Positions 41,786-50,443 of a stretch of 59,164 bases of DNA are shown one piece after another. Below the pieces are notes generated by a model. The model was not told the origin of the DNA and searched no databases. It saw nothing but the letters and a program-made list of their open reading frames with translations. Within the stretch, counting starts at the first letter, position 1; each line of letters begins with the position of its first letter. Source of the stretch: Achromobacter insuavis. Its GTDB lineage: Bacteria > Pseudomonadota > Gammaproteobacteria > Burkholderiales > Burkholderiaceae_B. The translations under genes were made by a program, and so were the position numbers. The stretch is taken from assembly GCF_902859645.1 (NCBI RefSeq), contig NZ_CADIJR010000041.1, forward strand, positions 1 through 59,164, read 5' to 3'.

Positions 41786-43671
41786 TGCAGCGACTCCTTG
41801 ATCTGTTCCAGGGCGATGGGGTCTTCGATGGTGGTCAGGTCGCCGGGATCACGGCCTTCGCATACCGCGACAATGGCGCGGCGCAACACCTTGCCCGATC
41901 GGGTCTTGGGCAGCGCGCCCACGAACCGGATCCGGGCCGGTCGCGCCACCGCGCCCAGCTGATCTTCCACCAGCCGCATGATATCCGCTTCCAGCTGCTT
42001 TGCGCCCTCCGCCGTTTCGGCCGCCGCCGGATTCTTCAGCACCGCGAAGGCCATCGCCACCTGGCCCTTGAGCGCATCGGCCACGCCCACCACCGCGCAC
42101 TCGGCGATGCCGCTGTGGCTGTTGACGGATTCCTCGATCTCGCGCGTGCCCAGGCGGTGGCCGGCGACGTTGATGACGTCGTCGGTGCGCCCCAGGATGA
42201 ACCAGTACCCGTCCGCGTCGACCAGCCCCCAGTCGAAGGTGGAATACACCTGGCGGCCGGGAATCGAGGTGAAGTAGGTCTGCACGAAGCGCTCGTCGTC
42301 GCCCCAGATGGTGGACATGGCGCCCGGCGGCAGCGGCGGCACGATGGCCACCACGCCCTTCTGGTCCGGCCCCAGATCCTCGCCGCTGGACTCGCTGACG
42401 ATGCGCGCGTCAAAACCGTAGACCGGGAACGACGGACTGCCGAAACGGGTCGGCACGTTTTCGACGCCAGGCTGGGCCGACAGGATCGGCCAGCCGGACT
42501 CGGTCTGCCAGTAGTTGTCGATGATGGGCTTGCCCAGCCCTTCCGAGATCCAGTGCGCGGTCGGCTCGTCCAGCGGCTCGCCGGCCAGATACACCGCCCG
42601 CAGCGTGGACAGATCATGCTTCCTGAGCAGGGCCGGATCCTGGCGCTTGAGCACCCGCACCGCCGTCGGCGCCGAAAACAGCGTGTTGACGCCGAACTGC
42701 TCCACCAGCTTCCACAGGATGGCGCCGTCCGGGCGCACCGGCGTGCCCTCGTACAGCACCGTGGCCTGCCCGCCGATCAGCGGGCCATACACAATATAGG
42801 AGTGCCCCACCACCCAGCCGATGTCGCTGGTGCAGAAGAACGTGTCGCCGGCCTTGCCGTTGAACAGGTATTCCATCGACGAGGCCAGCGCCACCGCGTA
42901 GCCGCCGGTGTCGCGCTGCACGCCCTTGGGCTTGCCGGTGGTGCCGGACGTGTACAGGATGTAGCTGGGCTCGGACGACTCCAGCCACGTCACCGGCACG
43001 TGGACGCCGCGCTGCGCCGCGCGCAGGGTGGCGTAGTCCAGGTCGCGGCCGGCCACCGGCTCGAAGGGCGCCAGGCCGCGGTCGAACACCACCACCGAGG
43101 CCGGCGGCGTCTTGCACAGCGCCAGCGCCCGGTCCAGCAGCGGCTTGTAGGGCACCACCTTGCCGCCACGCGAACCGCCGTCGGTGCACACCACCACCTT
43201 GGGCGCGGCATCGTCGATGCGCTGCGCCAGGTTGACCGAGGCGAAGCCGCCGAACACCACCGAATGCACCGCGCCGATGCGGGCGCAGGCCAGCATGGTG
43301 AAGACCGCCTCGGGCACCATCGGCATGTACAGCAGCACCCGGTCACCGCGCCCCACACCCAGGTCCTGCAGCATGGCGGCGGCCGCGTTCACCTCGTCAT
43401 AGACGTCCTGGCGGGTGTAGACGCGTTCGCGTTCGACTTCGGTCGATACCCAGATCAGGGCCGGCTTGTCGGCCTGGGTCGGCAACCAGCGGTCCACGGC
43501 GTTGTAACAGAGGTTGGTCCTGCCGCCCACGAACCACTTGGCGAAGGGCGGCCGGGAAAAATCCAGGACCGATTCGAACGGCGTCTCCCAGTGCACCCGG
43601 CCGGCCTGCTCGCGCCAGAAGGCATCGCGGTCATGCACCGAGCGGTAATGGAAATCCCTGGTTTTTTGCAT
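41782..43671 (-). CDS. prpE: Propionyl-CoA synthetase
   Basis: A 629-aa ligase with the PrpE opening (DFHYRSVHDRDAFWREQAGR), the AMP motif [20 protein letters not shown] (RDTGG is typical of PrpE rather than Acs), YWQTESGWPI and the C-terminal lysine motif KTRSGKVLRRAI. AGGAGA precedes the ATG. It activates propionate for the methylcitrate route. No other prp gene is adjacent; instead it leads an unusual operon with an HbpS protein and a UMF1 transporter. A perfect 10-bp palindrome GCCTTAAGGC lies at 43697-43706. Confidence 0.93.
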   Translation of the reverse strand: MQKTRDFHYRSVHDRDAFWREQAGRVHWETPFESVLDFSRPPFAKWFVGGRTNLCYNAVDRWLPTQADKPALIWVSTEVERERVYTRQDVYDEVNAAAAMLQDLGVGRGDRVLLYMPMVPEAVFTMLACARIGAVHSVVFGGFASVNLAQRIDDAAPKVVVCTDGGSRGGKVVPYKPLLDRALALCKTPPASVVVFDRGLAPFEPVAGRDLDYATLRAAQRGVHVPVTWLESSEPSYILYTSGTTGKPKGVQRDTGGYAVALASSMEYLFNGKAGDTFFCTSDIGWVVGHSYIVYGPLIGGQATVLYEGTPVRPDGAILWKLVEQFGVNTLFSAPTAVRVLKRQDPALLRKHDLSTLRAVYLAGEPLDEPTAHWISEGLGKPIIDNYWQTESGWPILSAQPGVENVPTRFGSPSFPVYGFDARIVSESSGEDLGPDQKGVVAIVPPLPPGAMSTIWGDDERFVQTYFTSIPGRQVYSTFDWGLVDADGYWFILGRTDDVINVAGHRLGTREIEESVNSHSGIAECAVVGVADALKGQVAMAFAVLKNPAAAETAEGAKQLEADIMRLVEDQLGAVARPARIRFVGALPKTRSGKVLRRAIVAVCEGRDPGDLTTIEDPIALEQIKESLQ

Positions 43672-43984
43672 TTTTGTCTCCTGTTATTGTGCATACGCCT
43701 TAAGGCTGATTGCTTTCTTTTTGAATCCTTCGGTCATTCTGGTGGGCAAACCTTGCACGAGGCTTGCCGCAGGTCAAAAAATTCTGCCACGCGTCTACGC
43801 CGCACGGGCGCCGGGCTGGTTACAGTAACGAACCAGTCTTAAAAGTTTGGTAGAATCCCCGCGAAGTTGTAGACAACATATCTGTTGGTTCGCTGCTTGA
43901 TTTCCGCTATTCAGGTGTTTTTTAGCGTTTTTGACGCTTTATTACGCCAAATGCGCGAAACAGGACGCAACCATCCCCAGGCGA
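43672..43984. other. Divergent intergenic region between prpE and the NlpC/P60 gene
   Basis: 313 bases with no gene recognised. The palindrome GCCTTAAGGC (43697-43706) lies 26-35 nt upstream of the prpE ATG and could be an operator. A TAGAAT (43851-43856) could be a -10 box for the plus-strand gene, without a matching -35. Confidence 0.5.
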
Positions 43985-44644
43985 ATGCATCGACACTCCA
44001 AAAGCGCGCGACTGAATTCATCCTCTGGCCAGGCAAACCGCGGTCTGCGTTTGCTGGCGCTGGCGGCGTGCGTCGCGGGTCTGGCGGGTTGTGCCAACAC
44101 CTCTCAAAAGTCCACCGCCTATACGTCCGAGATCGATCCCTACGAGACGGAATGGGTCGCCACCGCCGATGATCCCATCGGCATGCTGGTGGTGCAGAAA
44201 TTCAAGCGCGAACGCCAGCGCAACCACAGCGAAGTCAGCAGCGACAACGCCATGGTCAGCGAAGCCCTGAACTACCTGGGCATCCGCTACCGCTTCGGCG
44301 GCAACTCCCCCGACACCGGTTTCGATTGCAGCGGCCTGGTGGCCTACACCGCCGAACGTTCGCTGGGCCTGAAGCTGCCCCGTAACGCCGCCGAAATCGC
44401 GCAGCAAGGCATTTCCGTCGCCAAGAACGAACTCAAGGCCGGCGACCTGGTCTTCTTCAACACCCTGGGCCGCCGCTATTCCCACGTCGGCATCTACCTG
44501 GGCGACGACCGCTTCGTGCACTCGCCCAGCGCCGGCGGCGTGGTGCGCGTCGAAAACATGACCATGGCCTACTGGAGCAAGCGCTACAACGGCGCCCGCC
44601 GCCTGGACAACGGCCTGGTGGCCAGCGCCCGCGCGGCCAACTGA
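43985..44644 (+). CDS. NlpC/P60 (C40) lipoprotein endopeptidase
   Basis: A 219-aa protein from the ATG at 43985; the frame opens at 43931, but the signal sequence fits the later start. The lipoprotein signal ends AGLAGC, with lipidation on that Cys. The catalytic domain has the Cys in TGFDCSGLVAYTAERSL, the His in YSHVGIYLGDDRFVHSPS (SHVGIY) and a further polar residue. Such enzymes cut the gamma-D-Glu-diaminopimelate bond of peptidoglycan and are anchored in the outer or inner membrane. The gene is monocistronic with a strong terminator. Confidence 0.9.
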   Translation: MHRHSKSARLNSSSGQANRGLRLLALAACVAGLAGCANTSQKSTAYTSEIDPYETEWVATADDPIGMLVVQKFKRERQRNHSEVSSDNAMVSEALNYLGIRYRFGGNSPDTGFDCSGLVAYTAERSLGLKLPRNAAEIAQQGISVAKNELKAGDLVFFNTLGRRYSHVGIYLGDDRFVHSPSAGGVVRVENMTMAYWSKRYNGARRLDNGLVASARAAN

Positions 44645-44726
44645 TACCTCGCAGTGTGACGCGCCGGCCGCGGCGCGGCCATCCTCCAAACGGCGCGACA
44701 GGCGCGCGCCATTCGGCACAGACAGC

Positions 44727-44763
44727 AAAACGCCGCCGGACTTTCCAGTCCGGCGGCGTTTTT
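44727..44763 (+). terminator. Terminator of the NlpC/P60 gene
   Basis: AAAACGCCGCCGGACT, a 4-nt loop and AGTCCGGCGGCGTTTTT: a 14-bp or longer GC-rich stem with a 5-T tail. Confidence 0.9.
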
Positions 44764-44844
44764 CATTCCTCTTCGCGGCCTTGGGCCGCAGGCCTTTTCG
44801 GCCTCCCCAGTTGTCAGTGTTGGTGGCGGCGTGGCACGGCGGTG

Positions 44845-45168
44845 TCAGTGGACCGCGGCGCCCCGGCTGCACAGGCCGCATTGCTGCAGGGCCTGCTGCA
44901 TGCTGCACACCGAACGGCGACAAGCCACGACACGGATGCCACCGCGCTGCGCCGCGTTGCGGAAGGTCTTCATGACGTTGTGGCCCAGGAAATCGGTCAG
45001 CAGGATGACCAGCTGGGTGCCCGAGGGCAGTTGCAACGTCTTCTTCTGATGCGAGGGATCGCGGCCACTGATGTGGTGCGTGATCGAAATGTTGTGTCCT
45101 TTAAGCAGATCCGGAATGTTGCCGAGCCTGTCGGCGCCCACTACCACTGCACTCAATCCTGCCGTCAT
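44845..45168 (-). CDS. DUF2325 family protein, probable Fur target
   Basis: A 107-aa protein from the ATG at 45168 (GAGG 6 nt upstream); the ATG at 45180 is less likely. It has a Rossmann-like start (SAVVVGADRLGNIPDLLKGH) and the DUF2325 middle (LVILLTDFLGHNVMKTFRNA). A Cys-rich end (VACRRSVCSMQQALQQCGLC) has four cysteines that could bind metal or a cofactor. Function is not established. The promoter region has a sequence closely resembling a Fur box over its -10 element, which predicts induction under iron limitation. Confidence 0.85.
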   Translation of the reverse strand: MTAGLSAVVVGADRLGNIPDLLKGHNISITHHISGRDPSHQKKTLQLPSGTQLVILLTDFLGHNVMKTFRNAAQRGGIRVVACRRSVCSMQQALQQCGLCSRGAAVH

Positions 45169-45198
45169 GTTTAACCTCACTGGGTCGTTGAGACTGGA

Positions 45199-45230
45199 TG
45201 TAATGATAATGATTCCTATTTTTTAGTCAA
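45199..45230 (-). promoter_or_regulatory. Promoter with overlapping Fur-like box
   Basis: On the minus strand TTGACT (45225-45230) and TATCAT (45203-45208) are 16 bp apart. The -10 lies inside a sequence matching the 19-bp Fur consensus at 13 of 19 positions in two overlapping registers (45199-45217 and 45205-45223), the usual arrangement for a Fur-repressed promoter. Confidence 0.65.
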
Positions 45231-45328
45231 CTCAAATGAGATCAGTTCTTATTTAATATTTTTTATGAGCTTATGGAAAGGGATAGCGAGACCCGCTGTC
45301 CACGCCCTTCCCCGCCCCCGCGCTTTCC

Positions 45329-45361
45329 AAAAAAAAGCGGCTCCCCGCCAGGGGAACCGCT
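45329..45361 (-). terminator. Terminator of the cysB-like gene
   Basis: On the minus strand: AGCGGTTCCCC, a 4-nt loop and GGGGAGCCGCT, followed by eight Ts. Confidence 0.88.
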
Positions 45362-45400
45362 ACTTTTCATCCGACTTGGGCGGCGCTCATCATGGCCGGC

Positions 45401-46345
45401 CTACTTCGGCGTTCCCTGCACGGCCTCGGTCACGACCGCGCGCGTCAGGGACGGCGCCAGCATTTCCAGGAACGTGTAGACATAGTCGCGCAGGAACACC
45501 CCGGCCTTCACGCCGACGCGGGTGGTGTGCGTGCCGAACAGGTGTCCCACCGGCAGGCCCACCAGGCTCGAATCGCGCCGCGGGTCATAGGCCACGCCGG
45601 CGATGATGCCGATGCCCAGGCCGACGTCGACGTAGGTCTTGATCACGTCGGCGTCGATGGCTTCCAGGACGATGTCCGGATGGATGCCCTGGTTGGCGAA
45701 GACCTCGTCGATCGTGCTGCGGCCGGTGAAGGCGCGGTCATAGGTGACGATAGGGTATTCCGCCAATTGCGCCAGCGACAGGCGCTTGGCGGCGCTGGAG
45801 GTCAGCTCGGCCAGAGGATGATCGGGCCGCACCACCACGGTGTGTTCCCAGGCATACACGGGCAGCGTCGCCAGGCCAGGCGTCAGGGCCAGCGACTCGG
45901 TCGCCAGCGCCAGGTCGGCCTGCTCGTGCAGCACCATTTCGGCCAGCTGCGCGGGGCTGCCTTCGGCCAGCGACAGGTGCACCTTGGGGAATTGCTTGCG
46001 GAACGCCGGAATCACGCGCGGCAGCAGGTAGCGCGCCTGGGTGTGGGTGCAAGCGATCACCAGGCCGCCTTCGTCGCGGCGGGCGAATTCGTCGCTGACC
46101 TTCTTGAGGTTGTCGACTTCGCGCATGATGCGGTCGATCACCTGCGACACGGCCAGGCCGGGCTTGGTCAGGCCCTTGATGCGTTTGCCATGGCGTTCGA
46201 AGATCTTGATCCCGAGTTCGTCCTCGAACTCGATGATGGCCTTGGACACGCCCGGCTGGGAGGTATAGAGCATCCGGGCGGCTTCGGTCAGGTTGAAGTC
46301 GCGCCGGATGGTTTCGCGCACGAAACGAAATTGCTGCAGGTTCAT
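45401..46345 (-). CDS. cysB: CysB-type LysR regulator
   Basis: A 314-aa protein of the CysB/Cbl subfamily: MNLQQFRFVRETIRRDFNL opening, the helix-turn-helix TEAARMLYTSQPGVSKAIIE, and EFEDELGIKIFERHGKRI. The C-terminal effector domain has CTHTQARYLLP and the WEHTVVVRPDHPL block. It is expected to control sulfate/cysteine assimilation with acetylserine as effector; no cys gene is in the window. The start codon is preceded by a perfect hairpin that contains its Shine-Dalgarno sequence (separate entry). Confidence 0.9.
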   Translation of the reverse strand: MNLQQFRFVRETIRRDFNLTEAARMLYTSQPGVSKAIIEFEDELGIKIFERHGKRIKGLTKPGLAVSQVIDRIMREVDNLKKVSDEFARRDEGGLVIACTHTQARYLLPRVIPAFRKQFPKVHLSLAEGSPAQLAEMVLHEQADLALATESLALTPGLATLPVYAWEHTVVVRPDHPLAELTSSAAKRLSLAQLAEYPIVTYDRAFTGRSTIDEVFANQGIHPDIVLEAIDADVIKTYVDVGLGIGIIAGVAYDPRRDSSLVGLPVGHLFGTHTTRVGVKAGVFLRDYVYTFLEMLAPSLTRAVVTEAVQGTPK

Positions 46346-46346
46346 G

Positions 46347-46373
46347 AATTGGCCCCTGATAGACGGGCCAATT
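46347..46373 (-). promoter_or_regulatory. Inverted repeat sequestering the cysB Shine-Dalgarno sequence
   Basis: AATTGGCCC and GGGCCAATT with a 9-nt loop, ending one base before the ATG. In the mRNA the AGGGG 7 nt upstream of the start is partly within the 3' arm, so the hairpin would block ribosome entry. It could alternatively be a DNA operator. Confidence 0.5.
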
Positions 46374-46384
46374 ATAAGTAATAA

Positions 46385-46433
46385 GGACGCCTTGTTATAT
46401 GACTTATTTGTATAAGCTTAGGACAAGGCGTCC
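46385..46433 (-). repeat. Nested inverted repeats between mmsA and cysB
   Basis: An 11-bp perfect inverted repeat GGACGCCTTGT/ACAAGGCGTCC separated by 27 bp encloses TTATA-N11-TATAA (46395-46415), the T-N11-A form of a LysR binding site. The outer repeat may act as the mmsA terminator (followed by TTATTACTT) and the inner one as a CysB autoregulatory site. Both roles are inference. Confidence 0.5.
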
Positions 46434-46438
46434 CTCTT

Positions 46439-47932
46439 TCAGCGCATCGAGATCGTGGTGTTCACGGTCTTGGCATGGGCCGACCAGCGCGCCGTGACGG
46501 TCTTGGTCTGCGTCCAGAACTGCACCGCCTGCTTGCCGTTGGGGCCCAGGTCGCCCAGCTTGGAGCCGCGCGAACCGGTGAAGCTGAACCACGCCACCGG
46601 CACCGGGATCGGCACGTTGATGCCGACCTGGCCGACGTCGATGTTGTTCTGGAAGTAGCGCGCCGCGCCGCCGTCCTGCGTGAACAGGGCGACGCCGTTG
46701 CCGTTGGGGTTGCGATTGATGAACGCCACCGCCTCTTCCAGCGTTTCCGCGCCCACCACGCACAGCACCGGGCCGAAGATTTCCTCGGTGTAGATGGTCA
46801 TGTTCTCGGTCACGCCGTCGAACACGGTCGGGCCGACGAAGTTGCCCTGCTCGAAGCCGGAGACCTTCAGGTTGCGGCCGTCCAGCAGCAGCTTGGCGCC
46901 TTCGTCCACGCCCTTCTGGATCAGGCTTTCGACGCGCTTCTTGGCGTTCGGCGAGACCAGCGGGCCCAGGTCGGCGGCGCGGTCCATGCCCGAGTTGACC
47001 TTGAGCTTCTTGGCGCGCTCGACGAAGTCGGGCAGCCAGTTGCGGGCCTCGCCCACCAGCACGGCCACCGACGAGGCCATGCAGCGCTGGCCGGCGGCGC
47101 CAAAGGCGGCGCCCAGCAGCTGGTTCAGCGCGACTTCCGGATCGGCATCCGGCAGGATCACGCAGTGGTTCTTGGCGCCCATCATCGACTGGCAGCGCTT
47201 GCCGGCGGCCGAAGCGCGGTTGTAGATCTCGGTGCCGACGCGGGTCGAACCGATGAACGACACCGCCTTGATGTCGGGATGCTCGCACAGGCCATTGGCC
47301 GTGTCCGGGCCGCCATGCACCACGTTCAGCACGCCCGGCGGCAGGCCGGCTTCCAGCGCCAGCTGGGCCAGGAACAGCGACGAGGTCGGATCCTGCTCGG
47401 ACGGCTTGAGCACGAAGGTATTGCCGCAGGCCACCGCGATCGGGAACATGAAGCACGGCAGCATCACCGGGAAGTTGAACGCGGTGATGCCCGCGCACAC
47501 GCCCAGCGGCTGGATCAGGGTGTAGACGTCGATGCCGGAGGCGGCGTTCTCGGCGTATTCGCCCAGCTGCAGGTTGGCGATCGAGCAGGCGTGCTCGACC
47601 ACTTCCAGGCCGCGGCCGACTTCGCCCTCGGCATCCGGCAGGGTCTTGCCATGCTCGCGGGTGATCATCTCGGCCAGCTTGCCGGTGTTGGCGCGCAGCA
47701 GTTCCTGGAACTTCAGCATGACGCGCATGCGCGCGCCCTGGCCGCTGTTGCGCCAGGTCTTGAAGGCTTCCTTGGAATTGGCGATGGCCTCGTCCAGTTC
47801 GTCGCGCGTGGCGAACGGCACCTTGGCCACGACCTCCTGGGTGGCGGGGTTGATCACGTCGCGCCATTCGGTGGTCTTGGACTGCACGAGCTTGCCGCCG
47901 ATCAATAGCGGAACGCGGGGGACTTCACTCAT
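46439..47932 (-). CDS. mmsA: CoA-acylating methylmalonate-semialdehyde dehydrogenase
   Basis: A 497-aa aldehyde dehydrogenase from the ATG at 47932, which has AGGAG 6 nt upstream; the ATG at 47953 is not needed. The catalytic Cys284 lies in [13 protein letters not shown], and the NAD-binding [14 protein letters not shown] and [18 protein letters not shown] are family-typical. The [11 protein letters not shown] and [20 protein letters not shown] blocks are those of MmsA/IolA. It converts methylmalonate or malonate semialdehyde to propionyl- or acetyl-CoA in valine, beta-alanine and inositol breakdown. It lies 96 nt after the LivK-type gene. Confidence 0.93.
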   Translation of the reverse strand: MSEVPRVPLLIGGKLVQSKTTEWRDVINPATQEVVAKVPFATRDELDEAIANSKEAFKTWRNSGQGARMRVMLKFQELLRANTGKLAEMITREHGKTLPDAEGEVGRGLEVVEHACSIANLQLGEYAENAASGIDVYTLIQPLGVCAGITAFNFPVMLPCFMFPIAVACGNTFVLKPSEQDPTSSLFLAQLALEAGLPPGVLNVVHGGPDTANGLCEHPDIKAVSFIGSTRVGTEIYNRASAAGKRCQSMMGAKNHCVILPDADPEVALNQLLGAAFGAAGQRCMASSVAVLVGEARNWLPDFVERAKKLKVNSGMDRAADLGPLVSPNAKKRVESLIQKGVDEGAKLLLDGRNLKVSGFEQGNFVGPTVFDGVTENMTIYTEEIFGPVLCVVGAETLEEAVAFINRNPNGNGVALFTQDGGAARYFQNNIDVGQVGINVPIPVPVAWFSFTGSRGSKLGDLGPNGKQAVQFWTQTKTVTARWSAHAKTVNTTISMR

Positions 47933-48028
47933 TTGATGCTCCTCACACTGCATAGTCGATGCGGATGGAATCCGCGTTCTTGGATCTCGCGCGCACGCCG
48001 CCGGACTGGCCCGGCGGCGCGCCGCGCC

Positions 48029-49246
48029 TTACTTCTGCACCAGCGGGCAGGCCGAATCGGCCAGCGGCTGGAAGGCCTCGGCCGCCGGGATGGTGGCCAC
48101 CAGCTTGGAATAGTCCCAGCCGCCCTTGGACTCGGCCGGCTTCTTCACTTCGTACAGGTACATGTCGTGGATCACGCGGCCATCGGGCCGGATCGAGGCG
48201 TTGCGCATGATCGGATCCTTGATCGGCAGCGCGCGCATCTTGTCGGCCACCACCTTGCCGTCGGTGCTGCCCGAGGCCGCCACCGAGCGCAGGTAGTGCA
48301 GCACGCTCGAATACACGCCGGCCTGCGTCATGGTCGGTTTCAGGCCGCGGAAGGCCTTCTCGAAGCGCGTCGACCACTGGCGCGTGGCGTCGTCGTAATC
48401 CCAGTAGAAGCCGTCCACGTACGACAGGCCCTGGGCGCTTTCCAGCCCCAGCGCGCGCAGGTCGGACAGGAAGATCAGCAGCGACACCAGGCGCTGGCCG
48501 CCGGCCACGATGCCGAACTCGCGCGCCTGCTTGACCGCATTGACCGTGTCCTGGCCGCCGTTGGCCAGCGCCACCACCTGGGCCTTGGAGCTTTGCGCCT
48601 GCAGCAGGTACGAGGCGAAGTCCGGCGCGTTGAGCGGATGACGCACGCTGCCGGCGACGGTGCCGCCCAGCGCCTTGACCGCCTTGGCCGTGTCGGCCTC
48701 GAGCGAGTGGCCGAAGGCGTAGTCGACGGTGATGAAGTACCAGGACTTGCCGCCCGCCTTGACCGTGGCCTTGGCGCCGCCGGCGGACTGCGAATAGGTG
48801 TCGAACATCCAGTGGAAGCCAACTGGCGAGCATTCCTTGTTGGTCAGCGCCGTGGTGGCCGGGCCCGAGAACATCACGACCTTGTTCTTTTCGCGCGCGA
48901 TGCCCTGCACCGCCAGCGCCACCGCGGAATTGGTCAGGTCGGCGATGGCGGTGACGCCGTCGCGGTCGAACCATTCGCGCGCCTTGGCCGCGCCCACGTC
49001 GGCCTTGTTCTGGTTGTCGGCCGACACCAGCTCGATCTTCATGCCCTTGCACTCGGCCGCCAGGCAATCGTCGATGGCCAATTGCGCCGCCGCCACCGAA
49101 CCGGGTCCGCCCATGCCGGCATAGGTGCCCGACATGTCCGTCAGGATGCCGATCTTCACTGGCGGTTTATCCGCCGCGTACGCCTGACCCAACAGTGCTG
49201 CGCCCAGACACAAGCCTGCGGCCAGCCCGCGTGCGTGCAATTCCAT
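48029..49246 (-). CDS. LivK-type ABC transporter periplasmic binding protein
   Basis: A 405-aa protein with a signal peptide (GLAAGLCLGAALLGQAYA) and a type I periplasmic-binding fold (VKIGILTDMSGTYAGMGGPG; SSKAQVVALANGGQDTVNAV). AGGAG precedes the ATG. The family brings amino acids or aromatic acids to Liv-type transporters, but no permease or ATPase is adjacent, so it is an orphan component. It is divergent from a LysR regulator and may be co-transcribed with mmsA. Confidence 0.87.
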   Translation of the reverse strand: MELHARGLAAGLCLGAALLGQAYAADKPPVKIGILTDMSGTYAGMGGPGSVAAAQLAIDDCLAAECKGMKIELVSADNQNKADVGAAKAREWFDRDGVTAIADLTNSAVALAVQGIAREKNKVVMFSGPATTALTNKECSPVGFHWMFDTYSQSAGGAKATVKAGGKSWYFITVDYAFGHSLEADTAKAVKALGGTVAGSVRHPLNAPDFASYLLQAQSSKAQVVALANGGQDTVNAVKQAREFGIVAGGQRLVSLLIFLSDLRALGLESAQGLSYVDGFYWDYDDATRQWSTRFEKAFRGLKPTMTQAGVYSSVLHYLRSVAASGSTDGKVVADKMRALPIKDPIMRNASIRPDGRVIHDMYLYEVKKPAESKGGWDYSKLVATIPAAEAFQPLADSACPLVQK

Positions 49247-49368
49247 GGATTTGTCTCCTGAGTGTTATGCGTTATGGCGCCGTCTTCGCGGCCCGCGGCT
49301 CCCGGAGCATTCCCCCCAGGGCTGCCGACCCAGTGTAGATGTGTGAAAATCAACAAGCAACACCAGAA

Positions 49369-49396
49369 ATGCACATTCCTTGTGCATCAATGCACA
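49369..49396. promoter_or_regulatory. Three half-site LysR operator candidate
   Basis: ATGCACA (49369), a 5-bp spacer, TGTGCAT (49381), 2 bp, ATGCACA (49390): two overlapping perfect inverted repeats in the leader of the LysR gene and between it and the divergent binding-protein gene. Confidence 0.55.
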
Positions 49397-49417
49397 AGCC
49401 TGTCAGGAGCGAAAAAC

Positions 49418-50338
49418 GTGCTGGATTGGGACAGTCTGCGGTATTTCCTGGAGGTCGCGCGGACCCAGCGGGTCAGCGCCGCGGCGCGCAAGCTCGGGGT
49501 CGAGCACACCACCGTGTCGCGCCGCATCCGCGCGCTGGAAAGCGAGCTGGACACCCTGCTGTTCGAGAAATCGCGCAGCGCCGGCTTCGTCCTGACCGAA
49601 GACGGCCAGCGCCTGTTCGTGCACGCGGAGCAGATGGAGAGCACGGTGCACAGCGCCCGCGAGACGCTGTCCGGGATCGGCCAGGCCCTGTCCGGCCACC
49701 TGCGCATCGGCGCCACCGAGGGCTTCGGCAGCTACGTGCTGACGCCGCTGGCGGCCGACTTCCAGCGGCGCTATCCGCACATCACGCTGGACATCCTGCC
49801 GGTGCCGCGCTTCGTCAGCCTGTCCAAGCGCGAGGCCGATCTGGCCATCACGATCGAACGCCCCCAGCGCGGGCCCTACGTGTGCAGCAAGCTGTGCGAC
49901 TACACGCTGCGCCTGTACGGCACGCCCGAGTACCTGGCGCGCCATCCGCCGATCCGCGGCCGCGCCGACCTGGCCGGCCACAGCTTCATCGGCTATGTCG
50001 ACGAATTGCTGTTCAGCGAGCGCCTGCGCTACCTGGAAGACCTGCTGCCGGCCAGCCGGGTGGTGTTGCGCAGCACCAGCGTGGTGGCGCAATACCATGC
50101 CGCGCTGCAGGGCCAGTCGCTGGCCATCCTGCCCTGCTTCATCGCGGCGCAGGACCCTCGGCTCAAGCCGGTGCTGGAAAAGGAAGTGGAGATCACGCGC
50201 TCGTTCTGGATGTATTGCCACGAGGACCTGCGCAAGCTCAAGCGCGTGACGGTGCTGTGGGAGTTCATCCGCAAGTCGGTGCTGAAGAATGCCGACCTGC
50301 TGGCCGGCAAGCGCGGGACGATGAAATACCTGCCCTGA
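49418..50338 (+). CDS. LysR family transcriptional regulator
   Basis: A 306-aa regulator starting at the GTG at 49418, with AGGAG 8 nt upstream; the frame opens earlier but lacks a ribosome site and would run through the operator. The helix-turn-helix reads RVSAAARKLGVEHTTVSRRI, of the short-form type seen in regulators such as those starting DWDSLRYFLEVAR. The effector domain follows (LRIGATEGFGSYVLTPLAAD). It probably controls the divergent LivK-type gene and mmsA. Confidence 0.88.
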   Translation: MLDWDSLRYFLEVARTQRVSAAARKLGVEHTTVSRRIRALESELDTLLFEKSRSAGFVLTEDGQRLFVHAEQMESTVHSARETLSGIGQALSGHLRIGATEGFGSYVLTPLAADFQRRYPHITLDILPVPRFVSLSKREADLAITIERPQRGPYVCSKLCDYTLRLYGTPEYLARHPPIRGRADLAGHSFIGYVDELLFSERLRYLEDLLPASRVVLRSTSVVAQYHAALQGQSLAILPCFIAAQDPRLKPVLEKEVEITRSFWMYCHEDLRKLKRVTVLWEFIRKSVLKNADLLAGKRGTMKYLP

Positions 50339-50443
50339 AGCCGGCGGCGGCGGCGCGGATCAGGCGCGCCGACTGCCGCGCCCCGCAGCGGGCGCCGGGG
50401 CTGGCGCCCGCCCGGCATGCCGCCGCGCCCCCGGGTCGGGGCG

